Source: Sediminibacter sp. Hel_I_10 | GTDB lineage: Bacteria > Bacteroidota > Bacteroidia > Flavobacteriales > Flavobacteriaceae | DNA length: 64,000 bases | Direction: 5' to 3' | Assembly (NCBI RefSeq): GCF_000688335.1 | Contig: NZ_JHZX01000001.1 | Location: 1,860,001 to 1,924,000, forward strand | Translations under genes and position numbers: made by a program | Notes under the pieces: model-generated | The model's database searches: none | What the model was told of the DNA's origin: nothing | What the model saw: the letters and a program-made list of their open reading frames with translations, nothing else | Part shown: piece after piece, positions 18,903-27,644 of the stretch | Layout: every line of letters begins with the position of its first letter | Position numbering within the stretch: the stretch's first letter is position 1

Positions 18903-19340
18903 ATTTAAATTGAAAACGATATCTAGGTTATTTGTTAGTCTTTTACCATTATTTAAATTGGAGCAATAATGAGAAAGTTTAACTTAGTGAGAAAAATTAT
19001 TTCGATTCTTCGGATGGCTGAAATATCTGGCTAGAAAATGGCCGATGGATATGGAACATAAATACAATATCTGTCAATTCCTTAACTAAACCTCTGTGAG
19101 GTATAGTATTTTTTTGTTTTGAAATAGAAAGAGTCTAAATCTATATGCGAAACCGAAACAACGATTGTTTAATTTAAAGCTTTGAAATATCATTTGATAT
19201 ACTATTGGTGAATATCATATCAAATATAGAACTTATCAAAGTTGATAAACATTATTTTATTTTTATCCTTCATCTGATTATAAAGGTGAATTCTTAGGAA
19301 ACAACTTGAATTGTAAGATTATAACCTTTAGAAGTTATTT
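18903..19340. other. 438-base AT-rich gap at the edge of the variable polysaccharide core
   Basis: No supportable gene. Short stop-bounded fragments read as protein-like: a 21-codon frame from ATG 18969, and a ~30-codon frame around 19000-19090 with several Trp codons. They could be remnants of a lost gene. The right half has two inverted repeats: 9-bp arms at 19192-19200 / 19217-19225, and the tight dyad TTATCAA-AG-TTGATAA at 19233-19248. No clear TAnnTTTG promoter was found. Confidence 0.6.
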
Positions 19341-20534
19341 ATGTTTAAAAGGATTATAGATTTAAGCATAAAACACTCTTCATTAGCTGTAATGGCTCTA
19401 GGGTCATTGAGTATTTTTATTGCAAACCTAGGGTTTAAAAACGTCATGAGTGTTGATGGTTATTATCAATACTCGATAATTATTACTGTGCTAACACTTT
19501 TAACATCATTTGGTGTATTTGGCATAGAGCAAGTTTTTTTGAGATTGTCAGAGGTTAGGGAGAATAAAAAAATCTTACTCGACGTTAAATTGATCAAAAT
19601 TGCGCTAATAGCTGCTTTGTTTAGCTCAGTATTAGCGTCGGTTTATTTTATTGTGATTTTAAAATTAAATATTAATTACTTCACAACCTTTTTCCTCTCG
19701 TTAGGGGTAATATGTTCAATGTTATTGTATAATGTGTTTCGTTTGGGAAGTCAATTTTTCTATTCTCAGACTATCCAAAATTCTTGGAAATTGACAATAG
19801 GATTTCTTGCTTTTTATTTTTTATTTATAGGTGAGTTAGCTTACTATTTGCGCATTGTGACCATTGTCCTATGGATTGTAATAACCGTATCGTTTATATT
19901 CTTAATAAAAAAAAATAAAATTAAATTAAATGATAAATTGGGCTATAATGAAATACTACTATTTAGTTTTCATTTTTCTATTGCACTATTAACATTGTCA
20001 TTTTTAGCTCAAGGAGATAGGTTTTTTATTGAATTCTTATTCACAAAAAAGGAATTTGGTGATTACTTTTATTTGGGAACTGTTTTTTTGTTTCCATTTT
20101 CACTTTTACAGAGTTATGTGGGATTTAAAGAATTAGTATATATTAAATATCGAGACATAGATATCAAAAAGAGAATCCTTTCAATATTGAAAGTTTCTCT
20201 GTTACTTACGGGATTTATCATTTTACTTGCCTATTTTTTGACAGAATGGAATGTTTTAAAAATAGATTTTGCAGAAAATTTCATAATTATAGCCATGTTT
20301 CTAATTATGGGAAATACTAAAATGATCTATTCTCTTTTTTCAGCTATCATAGGGGTAAAGGCAGGTTTGAATGATATAAAAAAAATGAATTTTATTTTTA
20401 TTCTTTTGTCACTCATTATCTTAATGTTTTTCTATTTTATGGATAAGTCTGTAGTGATAACAATATGTTTTTTTTCTTTTTTATGGCTTATTAGAGTTTT
20501 TATTTGGGGTTTTTATTCGAAAAAATATTTCTAG
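19341..20534 (+). CDS. polysaccharide flippase-like membrane protein (Wzx type)
   Basis: A 397-residue, very hydrophobic protein with about 12 predicted membrane helices spaced as in the MATE-like polysaccharide export family. The first helix pair includes LAVMALGSLSIFIANLGF, and FGIEQVFLRLSEVRENKK is a typical charged loop. Wzx flippases move lipid-linked repeat units to the periplasmic face. No other exporter gene lies in this part of the locus. Base composition is visibly richer in A and T than in the rml to wecC genes. Exact family assignment is moderate because such proteins diverge fast. Confidence 0.75.
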   Translation: MFKRIIDLSIKHSSLAVMALGSLSIFIANLGFKNVMSVDGYYQYSIIITVLTLLTSFGVFGIEQVFLRLSEVRENKKILLDVKLIKIALIAALFSSVLASVYFIVILKLNINYFTTFFLSLGVICSMLLYNVFRLGSQFFYSQTIQNSWKLTIGFLAFYFLFIGELAYYLRIVTIVLWIVITVSFIFLIKKNKIKLNDKLGYNEILLFSFHFSIALLTLSFLAQGDRFFIEFLFTKKEFGDYFYLGTVFLFPFSLLQSYVGFKELVYIKYRDIDIKKRILSILKVSLLLTGFIILLAYFLTEWNVLKIDFAENFIIIAMFLIMGNTKMIYSLFSAIIGVKAGLNDIKKMNFIFILLSLIILMFFYFMDKSVVITICFFSFLWLIRVFIWGFYSKKYF

Positions 20535-20536
20535 AA

Positions 20537-21031
20537 ATGAGAATTAAATATGAACTAATATTGTGGTTTAACGGGTTTTTAAAAATAATACCAGGAAACA
20601 TTGGTTGTACTTTAAGAAATGTCTTTTTACCCTATAAATGTGGTCAAAATGTTAAAGTTTGGGACTTGGTTCATATAGACTCCCCTTCAAAATTAAATAT
20701 TGGAAATAATGTTTCTATAAATCGGGGCACAATAATTAACGCTGGAGGCAATGTTACACTCGGAAATGATGTATTAATAGGACCTAATGTAATTATTTAC
20801 TCACAAAACCATAAATTTGATAGAAAGGAAGTTCCAATTCGTTTACAGGGCTATGATAGAAATCCCGTGTTAATTGGCGATAATGTTTGGATTGCGAGTA
20901 ACGTAACCATTTTACCGGGTGTTAGTATAGCCGATAATGTTGTTGTTGGTGCAAACTCTCTAGTATCAAAATCTATTGATCATAGTGGTGTTTATGGTGG
21001 TTCACCATTAAAGCTATTGAAGAAATTTTAA
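20537..21031 (+). CDS. hexapeptide-repeat O-acyltransferase
   Basis: A 164-residue left-handed beta-helix protein. Repeats such as IGNNVSINRGTIINAG, LGNDVLIGPNVIIYS, IGDNVWIASNVTILPG, and IADNVVVGANSLVS are classic. QNHKFD carries the catalytic His region of the maltose/galactoside acetyltransferase-like group. It most likely adds an acetyl group to a sugar of the polymer or of a nucleotide sugar. The start was set at ATG 20537, 2 bases after the flippase stop; a longer frame from 20504 would overlap the flippase. Confidence 0.88.
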   Translation: MRIKYELILWFNGFLKIIPGNIGCTLRNVFLPYKCGQNVKVWDLVHIDSPSKLNIGNNVSINRGTIINAGGNVTLGNDVLIGPNVIIYSQNHKFDRKEVPIRLQGYDRNPVLIGDNVWIASNVTILPGVSIADNVVVGANSLVSKSIDHSGVYGGSPLKLLKKF

Positions 21032-21035
21032 AATT

Positions 21036-22256
21036 ATGGGAGTCGCATTATATATCTTATTTTCTTTATTATTTTTTCTTTTAGGTTTAAACTGTAATAA
21101 TTCAAAATATACAAAACTTTTTACATTTATAATTTTTGTGTTTCCATTTACGAACTTAAATACGAATTGGCACATTAATTTTCAAATACCTATTTTTTTG
21201 TTTTTTATTTTAGGCGGACTTCTTAAATTAAGATTTAAAAGCATCAAGTTTTATGTTCTTGATTATAAAATTTTGTTGGCAATACTTGCATTTCTGTTCT
21301 TCGTGCTAATAACCATTCCCTTAGCTTTAGACCACACTATAATTAATATTTTTAAAGATTTGAGATTTATTGTTTTTGGTGTAATACTATATGTATTTGT
21401 TAAACTAAATGGTAGCTTAAAATTAGATTATAACTATATTAACAAACTGATAAAATGGAATTTTTTACTTTCATTAATCATTTATTTTTTACTATATAAG
21501 TATGAAATTCACAAGTATATTACTAAGGACAATTATTTTAGTATAAATGAAGTAAGATACATGAATTATGCGACTTTTGTTCTTCCTTTTTATGTACTTC
21601 ATTGCCTAGCAAATGATATAAGGATTAGTTTTACTAATTGGATCTATATTATAATTCCACTGCTAGCTTCCGGAAATCGAACGATTTCTCTAATATTACT
21701 TTTTTTCATAGGCTTGTCGTTTTTAAAAAAAGTATCAGTCAGAAAGATTCTTTTAGTCTTCTCTGCTTTACTTAGCATAGTGGTCTTTATGGTCTTCAAT
21801 ATTCAAAAAATAAGCGAAACATCTGCCTTATTTAGATTTAAAAAATTATTATCTCTAGAATATTTAGTTTCAATATTAAATACAAGGCTCAGTCCATTCT
21901 ATAATGCTTTGGAATCATTTAGTTTGGTCAATTATTTTTTAGGAAAAGGAATAGGTTTTACATATTACATTCCCTGGTTTCATTATAGGAAGAATTTAGA
22001 CGATTACAACATTTATTTAGATTCATTATTACCCACGCTGTACGGTAAATATGGTTTGTTCTTTTTTCTGCCTCTAATTTTTTTCTTTTATTTTTTAAAG
22101 TATTTATCAGATGTCAAATCCTTCAAGTATTATCTATTATTATTTATTATTTTAAGTTTGACCAATTCATTTATTTATCAAAATTATTTAACACTGGTAC
22201 TCTTATTTATTTTTCTTTTCAGTCAGAATATTTTGAAGAAAAAAGTACATTCATAA
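21036..22256 (+). CDS. Wzy / O-antigen polymerase-like membrane protein
   Basis: A 406-residue protein with 10 or more hydrophobic helices and a larger loop in its second half (about residues 265-330, with LNTRLSPFYNALESF and LGKGIGFTYY). The GKGIGF-type motif before a periplasmic segment, followed by DSLLPTLYGKYGL, is common in Wzy/O-antigen ligase relatives. It would join repeat units in the periplasm. Family-level identity cannot be proven by eye because Wzy proteins share little sequence. It is the first of three such proteins in the locus. Confidence 0.7.
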   Translation: MGVALYILFSLLFFLLGLNCNNSKYTKLFTFIIFVFPFTNLNTNWHINFQIPIFLFFILGGLLKLRFKSIKFYVLDYKILLAILAFLFFVLITIPLALDHTIINIFKDLRFIVFGVILYVFVKLNGSLKLDYNYINKLIKWNFLLSLIIYFLLYKYEIHKYITKDNYFSINEVRYMNYATFVLPFYVLHCLANDIRISFTNWIYIIIPLLASGNRTISLILLFFIGLSFLKKVSVRKILLVFSALLSIVVFMVFNIQKISETSALFRFKKLLSLEYLVSILNTRLSPFYNALESFSLVNYFLGKGIGFTYYIPWFHYRKNLDDYNIYLDSLLPTLYGKYGLFFFLPLIFFFYFLKYLSDVKSFKYYLLLFIILSLTNSFIYQNYLTLVLLFIFLFSQNILKKKVHS

Positions 22257-22257
22257 A

Positions 22258-23448
22258 ATGAAAATCCTTCACATAGTATATCAATCGCTACCCAATATAT
22301 CTGGTTCAAGTATTAGAACGAGAGATATTGTAATGGCACAAAGAGATGTTGGCCTTAATCCGGTTGTTGTTTCTAGTCCATTTCAAAATGGAATTAGTGA
22401 TTCGGAATTAGATATAATTAATGATATTAAACACTATAGAACCTATAATAATAAGCCTGATTATTTAGTCAAAGAAAGCAAGACGCCTTTAAATAAAAGA
22501 ATCCTTAAAAGTTTTGCCATTTTTTCATTTTACAAAAAAGTAAAACTAATTCTAAGCGTAGAAAAACCTGATATTTTACATGCACATGCAACCTTTTTTT
22601 GTGCTATAGTTGCTATTGTATTGGGAAGAAAGTTTAAGATTCCTGTAGTATATGAGGTGCGTTCCTTGTGGGAAGAGAGAGAAAAAAATGGCGCCAACAA
22701 CTATATAAAAAAAATACAACCTAAAATTATTTCATATATTGAAACGGAGTGTATGAAAAGAGCTGATAAAGTCATTGTTATAAACGAAAATTTAAGACAG
22801 AACATTAGTGATCGGGGAATTAGAAATGTTGAAGTCATAACAAACGCTGTAAGTTTATCTTTAATAGATAAGACCATTGATTACAATCAAACGTTTCCTT
22901 TAAGATTTGGTTATATCGGCAGTGTAAGCCCCATTGAAGGTTTAGATTTAATTATAAAGTTATGGGCTAAGCTTGAAAGCGAAGAATTTACTAATAAATT
23001 CTATATTTACGGGTCTGGGACGTTTCTAAACGAGCTCATCAATTTAAAAGAGAATCTGGGAGTTAAAAATGTTATTTTCAAAGGCCGTGTAGAGTCTGAC
23101 AAAATAAACCTTGCTTTTAAAAATATAGATGTGATAATTAACCCTAGAATTAAATCAAAAATTTCTGATACTGTTACCCCTTTAAAGCCTTTAGAGGCTA
23201 TGGCGTATAAGAAATTAGTAATAGCAAGTGATGTTGGCGGTATGAAAGAATTGATAACAGATAACTTTAACGGAATTTTGTTTAAGAGTGATTCACTCGA
23301 AGCTTTAGAGCGCTCAATTATGCAATTAGTGAAAAATGGTCTAGATTTTAAAATAATTAGCCAAGCATATAAATATGTGACTGAAAATAGAAGTTGGAGT
23401 AATAATGCGAAGAAGTATGATATCATATATAAAAAATTAAAAACATGA
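22258..23448 (+). CDS. GT4-family glycosyltransferase
   Basis: A 396-residue GT-B enzyme. The N-terminal half has the acceptor-side loop SLPNISGSSIRTRDIV. The C-terminal half has RFGYIGSVSPIEGLDLII, FKGRV, and the donor-binding E-x7-E region PLKPLEAMAYKKLVIASDVGG-KELI. It adds one sugar to the repeat unit from a nucleotide sugar, probably at the cytoplasmic face of the inner membrane. It overlaps the next gene by 4 bases (ATGA). Confidence 0.9.
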   Translation: MKILHIVYQSLPNISGSSIRTRDIVMAQRDVGLNPVVVSSPFQNGISDSELDIINDIKHYRTYNNKPDYLVKESKTPLNKRILKSFAIFSFYKKVKLILSVEKPDILHAHATFFCAIVAIVLGRKFKIPVVYEVRSLWEEREKNGANNYIKKIQPKIISYIETECMKRADKVIVINENLRQNISDRGIRNVEVITNAVSLSLIDKTIDYNQTFPLRFGYIGSVSPIEGLDLIIKLWAKLESEEFTNKFYIYGSGTFLNELINLKENLGVKNVIFKGRVESDKINLAFKNIDVIINPRIKSKISDTVTPLKPLEAMAYKKLVIASDVGGMKELITDNFNGILFKSDSLEALERSIMQLVKNGLDFKIISQAYKYVTENRSWSNNAKKYDIIYKKLKT

Positions 23449-25289
23449 AATCAACTATAAACATAATATTTATCTTTTTATTTATGAATTTTGGTTGTGC
23501 ACAGAAGCAAAATTACTCTAATGCGGAAAGCTTAAATAAATTAACTAAAAGAGTTGACATAACAAAAAACGTAGCAGCCGAAGCGAAGAATTATATTGTT
23601 AATAATGAAATTTATGTTTTTAATTTATGGAAACCTTTTAAGTATAATGATGCCATTAATTGGGATGCTAACCCATATAATAATAAATCCTGGCGATTAT
23701 ATTTCCAAAGTTTAAGAATGTTAGGTTTTTTAGCCGAAGATTATAATTACACAAAAGATGTTGCCGATATAAACAAGTCTAAGGAAATAATATACTCATG
23801 GTATGCTCATTATAAAAGTGATTTCACAGAGCAACCCAAGGACTTATCTTCCGATGTATGGAATGATCATGCTGTTGCAAACAGAGTTCTTAATTTATTA
23901 CATGTTTATTTTACTTATCCTGATGAAAAGAGGTTAAGAAGTAAAATTATAGAAATGTTAAGTTTTCATTGTGAATGGCTTTACTTAGACTCAAACTATA
24001 CCCAAGGTAATCACGCAGTGATGATTGACAGAGCCTTACTCCAAGTATCACAACTATTGAATTTTAAAGAAGGACAAAAGTGGCAGGAAAAAGCTATTGA
24101 AAGATTAGATAATATTTTTGACATTGAAGTTACAGATGAAGGCGTGTGTACGGAAAACAGTCCAGGGTATCATCTTTATGTATTAGACCTTTTAATAGAA
24201 ATCACAGAGCTTTTTACTAGTTATGATTTAAAATACAATAAAGATTGGGATTCTAAAATAGGTGAAATGAAACTTTTTGCTGAAGCTATAATTAAGCCGA
24301 ATAATACAATGCCAATCATTGGTGACACCTATTATTCTAAATATCCAATGAATTTAATTGAAAAATACGGAGCCACTCCTGATTCATCAAATGTTGGTTC
24401 TATTCCCAAAAAGGATGCAGGCCATGTAAAAAGAAATAGCGCTTTCAAGGTTTTCCCGAAAAGCGGTTATTTCATATATAAAGAGCAGGCTTTAGGTGAT
24501 TTGAACGCTGTTAAAGCTATAGAGCGAACCTATTTATCCTTTATCAATACAAACCTATCGCCAGTTCATAAGCATAACGATTTTATGTCAATTACTTTAT
24601 CGAGTAATAATGAAGATTTAATAACCGACGCAGGACATTTAGGATATGAAAAAGACAGTATTTCTAAATTTGTAAGAACCACATTTGCGCATAGTGGAAT
24701 TACAGTTAACAATCAAGAGTTCAATTTTAAAAAAATCGATTCCAATGATGTGAAAATTGAAAATTTTACAATAAATGAAAATTACGCTATAATTGAGTCG
24801 AGTTTAAAAACTAAATCATTCATGTTGAAAAGAGCTTTATTGGTTTTTAAACCAAATTTTATTTTAATAAGTGATAGTGTGACAAGTTTAAGTGACGATA
24901 ATGAGTTTGAACTAAATCAAATTTTTAATCTTGGCAGCGGTTTTTATAATTTTGAGGAAGCGGGTAATACTAAATGGGTTTTAAACTTTAAAAAAAATGA
25001 TTTAATCTTTAATCAATATATAGCCCCATCAAAAGTTAACGTTTTTTCAAGCAACATCGATTCTCATGAATTTCGAGGAGTGAATACTTTGGGCTACGGG
25101 AAAGCCATTGATGGCAATATGGTAGTTTTTTCAAAAAAGGCTAAAAATAAAAAGGCGCAAATAGTAACGTTAATTGAGGTAAAAAATGGCAACTATGGTG
25201 AAGCTTTAAGTTTTGAAGTAGTAGATGAAGAAGACCAAATTAAAATTATAAATAATGACAATGAGCTTATTTATGAAATTAAAAAATAA
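23445..25289 (+). CDS. heparinase II/III-like polysaccharide lyase lipoprotein
   Basis: A 614-residue protein with an N-terminal signal ending at a likely lipidated Cys (FMNFGCAQ, about residue 18). An alpha-toroid domain follows (about 60-330, with WNDHAVANRVLNL, NYTQGNHAVMIDRALL and ENSPGYHLYVLDLL), then a beta-sandwich heparinase II/III domain (VHKHNDFMSITL and the FVRTTFAHSGITVNNQE stretch). These enzymes cut uronic-acid polymers by beta-elimination; His and Tyr candidates are present. In a biosynthesis locus it may edit or release the polymer made here, which probably contains ManNAcA. It overlaps the upstream glycosyltransferase by 4 bases. Confidence 0.85.
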   Translation: MKSTINIIFIFLFMNFGCAQKQNYSNAESLNKLTKRVDITKNVAAEAKNYIVNNEIYVFNLWKPFKYNDAINWDANPYNNKSWRLYFQSLRMLGFLAEDYNYTKDVADINKSKEIIYSWYAHYKSDFTEQPKDLSSDVWNDHAVANRVLNLLHVYFTYPDEKRLRSKIIEMLSFHCEWLYLDSNYTQGNHAVMIDRALLQVSQLLNFKEGQKWQEKAIERLDNIFDIEVTDEGVCTENSPGYHLYVLDLLIEITELFTSYDLKYNKDWDSKIGEMKLFAEAIIKPNNTMPIIGDTYYSKYPMNLIEKYGATPDSSNVGSIPKKDAGHVKRNSAFKVFPKSGYFIYKEQALGDLNAVKAIERTYLSFINTNLSPVHKHNDFMSITLSSNNEDLITDAGHLGYEKDSISKFVRTTFAHSGITVNNQEFNFKKIDSNDVKIENFTINENYAIIESSLKTKSFMLKRALLVFKPNFILISDSVTSLSDDNEFELNQIFNLGSGFYNFEEAGNTKWVLNFKKNDLIFNQYIAPSKVNVFSSNIDSHEFRGVNTLGYGKAIDGNMVVFSKKAKNKKAQIVTLIEVKNGNYGEALSFEVVDEEDQIKIINNDNELIYEIKK

Positions 25290-25304
25290 ATCCCTCAATC
25301 TATT

Positions 25305-26576
25305 TTAACGATCTTCTTTAGAGTTGAAAAGACATAAAATAAAGCTGACAAACATTATTCCATGATGTCGTTCAAGGTAAGATTCTGTCATAAAAACAAT
25401 TATTAAATAAATTATAAAAGCTTTAGCAGTAAGATAAAGTAACTTTTTGGAAGGTTGTAAAAATGAACTGTACAATAAAAATAAGAGAATCACAACTCCA
25501 ATAATACCAATCCCAACATAGGTTTGAATATATTGATTATGAGCATTGTAACTGAGTCTTGCACTTTTTAATAGATTGTTTTTATAATTACTTTCAATAA
25601 TACTTTGGTTAGCATCTCCGGCCCCATTACCAAAAATAAAATTTTTATTTCCCTCAATAGCAGACTCCCATTGGATTATTTTAGAGTATCCAGATTTTAT
25701 ATATACTCCATTTGAATACTGCATCCCAATAAGCTCTTGAAACCGATAGCGAGTTGATCTAACATTAAATAAAATAAAGGAAAATACAAGACCTAATAAA
25801 ATGAGACTAAAAACTGTTTTTATTTTGCCATAAGGTGTTTTAAATTTTAAATACGTTAAGAATATAGACACTAAGACTAGTGCGGCTAAAGGCATTCTGC
25901 TAGATAAATGAACTGAATAAAAAAACATCAAAAGCAAAATTGCAATACTCAAAAATTTATGAATACTAGAAGTCTTGAAATTTGAAATTAAATAAATAAT
26001 ACAAAATGAAACCTGAAGCATCATGTAGGGAGGATGTATGTCAATTTTATTAGCTAAATCTATATAGGAATAATCCTTTCTAAACAATAAAAAGAGACTA
26101 TCACCATTAGCCAAAATGCTCCAAATTGTTGAGAGTTCACTATAGATAATAAGCGCACAGATCCAATAAATATAAATACGGATAATTTTTTTTAAGGCTT
26201 TTTCCTTAACGGTAATTGTAGAAAATATAAAAGGAAAAATTAAAAAGGGTACTTGGTTTAAAAAGTACTTGAATCCATTTTCTATATTCGCAGTGTAGAA
26301 AATACTAAAGCACACAATAAAATAGTATAGATAAAAGGGATAAAATTCCCAGAATTTTTTAACCTTAAAATCTTTATATTTTACCACACTATAACCTAAT
26401 AGTAATATAACGGATATTGAGTTCAAATTATATTTTAAAGGAGCGGTAATAAAAAAAAGTGCTAACAATAAACAAACAATGTTATGCTTGATACTTATTT
26501 TAGAAAAAATAGTCCTCAAATAGTAATAACAATTATTCTTTTCAGTGAGTTTATTACCAAAATCTATGGCTTTCAT
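25305..26576 (-). CDS. O-antigen ligase-like membrane protein, reverse strand
   Basis: A 423-residue protein with about 10-12 membrane helices. The Wzy_C/WaaL-type features are a large periplasmic loop, FGNGAGDANQSI, and the YNAHNQYIQTYVGIGIIG motif with its conserved His near the loop end. It could ligate or polymerise glycan chains. It is the only reverse gene inside the core, is convergent with the lyase gene (15-base gap), and its 5' end overlaps that of the next forward gene by 93 bases. The first ~30 residues are polar; a TTG start at 26519 would still overlap. Confidence 0.82.
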   Translation of the reverse strand: MKAIDFGNKLTEKNNCYYYLRTIFSKISIKHNIVCLLLALFFITAPLKYNLNSISVILLLGYSVVKYKDFKVKKFWEFYPFYLYYFIVCFSIFYTANIENGFKYFLNQVPFLIFPFIFSTITVKEKALKKIIRIYIYWICALIIYSELSTIWSILANGDSLFLLFRKDYSYIDLANKIDIHPPYMMLQVSFCIIYLISNFKTSSIHKFLSIAILLLMFFYSVHLSSRMPLAALVLVSIFLTYLKFKTPYGKIKTVFSLILLGLVFSFILFNVRSTRYRFQELIGMQYSNGVYIKSGYSKIIQWESAIEGNKNFIFGNGAGDANQSIIESNYKNNLLKSARLSYNAHNQYIQTYVGIGIIGVVILLFLLYSSFLQPSKKLLYLTAKAFIIYLIIVFMTESYLERHHGIMFVSFILCLFNSKEDR

Positions 26577-27644
26577 TACAGTGGTTTATATGTTTCTTTA
26601 AGCTTTTTCATAAAATTGGTATTTGTTGTCTTCACTTTTTTTTTAGCTCTTAAAGACGATAAGAATAAATTATCAAAATACCTGCTATGTCTTTGCTGTT
26701 ATTTGTTATTTGAGCTATTAATATATAACGGTAGCGTAAAAATAGATTTTTATATTTACGCTGTACGATACTTATACGTCTTATTGTTTTTAATTTTTTT
26801 TAAAGAGTATAACAAATCTAATAAGTATAAAATACTAACTTATATAGATCGATTATTATTATTAAATTCTGCACTAATAATTATTGGGCTTGTTTTCGAT
26901 TTAAAATTTTTTGAGACCTATAGGGGAGATCGGCTAGGGTACAATGGTTTTATCAATATGATTAGCGATACTAATTATATCTATAGCTTTTATATTTTAG
27001 TTAATCTTATATATCCACCATTAAAAAGAAATAAGATACTTATAGTTTTAAATGTATTAATTGCAATTTTAGTGGGAACAAAAATGGTTATTTTTTTAGC
27101 GCTTATTTTTTTAGTGATAAAACTCTTTGATTATAATAAATATTCTTTCTATGTAGCATTAAGTACTGTTACAATTACACTATTATACTATAAAACCTTC
27201 GCAATAAGTTTTTTTACAAATATTTTTAAGGAACACATCATAATATATGAGAAGGATGGGTTGCTATCAGCCATATCGAGTACGAGGTTTTCAAATGCTA
27301 TTAATTCTTTTACAAGAATTTTTAACGGCGAAGTTCAAATTATGGATATCTTATTTTATAATCGTGAATTTATCGACTATCGGGTCGAAATGGAAATGTT
27401 CGACTTACTCTTTTTTTGGGGAATACTTGGTACTGCTCTTTTTTTATGGATTTTCTATCGTATTAGTAAAGAATTTATAAATCGTAAGGATACTGCTATT
27501 TTTATCATTATACTTATTCTTAGTTTTCTAGGGGGTAAACTTTTAACTAACTTTGCCGGATTATTCATAATGTACTCCTTTTTTACTGCAACGCCTTATC
27601 ACATAGATGAACAAAATAAACATCCTCAAAGCTTACATTCATAA
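26484..27644 (+). CDS. second Wzy-like membrane protein
   Basis: A 386-residue protein with 10 or so hydrophobic helices, very AT-rich. Family-like features are the loop FETYRGDRLGYNGFINMISDTNYIYSF and, later, DYRVEMEMFDLLFFWGILG, both similar to motifs in O-antigen polymerase-like proteins. It probably polymerises repeat units or acts with the reverse-strand ligase. Its first 93 bases overlap the divergent ligase gene, which is unusual. Its end overlaps wecG by 38 bases. Confidence 0.72.
   Translation: MLDTYFRKNSPQIVITIILFSEFITKIYGFHYSGLYVSLSFFIKLVFVVFTFFLALKDDKNKLSKYLLCLCCYLLFELLIYNGSVKIDFYIYAVRYLYVLLFLIFFKEYNKSNKYKILTYIDRLLLLNSALIIIGLVFDLKFFETYRGDRLGYNGFINMISDTNYIYSFYILVNLIYPPLKRNKILIVLNVLIAILVGTKMVIFLALIFLVIKLFDYNKYSFYVALSTVTITLLYYKTFAISFFTNIFKEHIIIYEKDGLLSAISSTRFSNAINSFTRIFNGEVQIMDILFYNREFIDYRVEMEMFDLLFFWGILGTALFLWIFYRISKEFINRKDTAIFIIILILSFLGGKLLTNFAGLFIMYSFFTATPYHIDEQNKHPQSLHS

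Noticed and set aside
18969-19034. Small 21-codon frame in the wecC-flippase gap
   Set aside because: Too short, no recognised motif, no good start context; may be a gene remnant.
23007-23426. Reverse 139-codon frame inside the GT4 gene
   Set aside because: Antisense shadow with composition set by the gene on the other strand.
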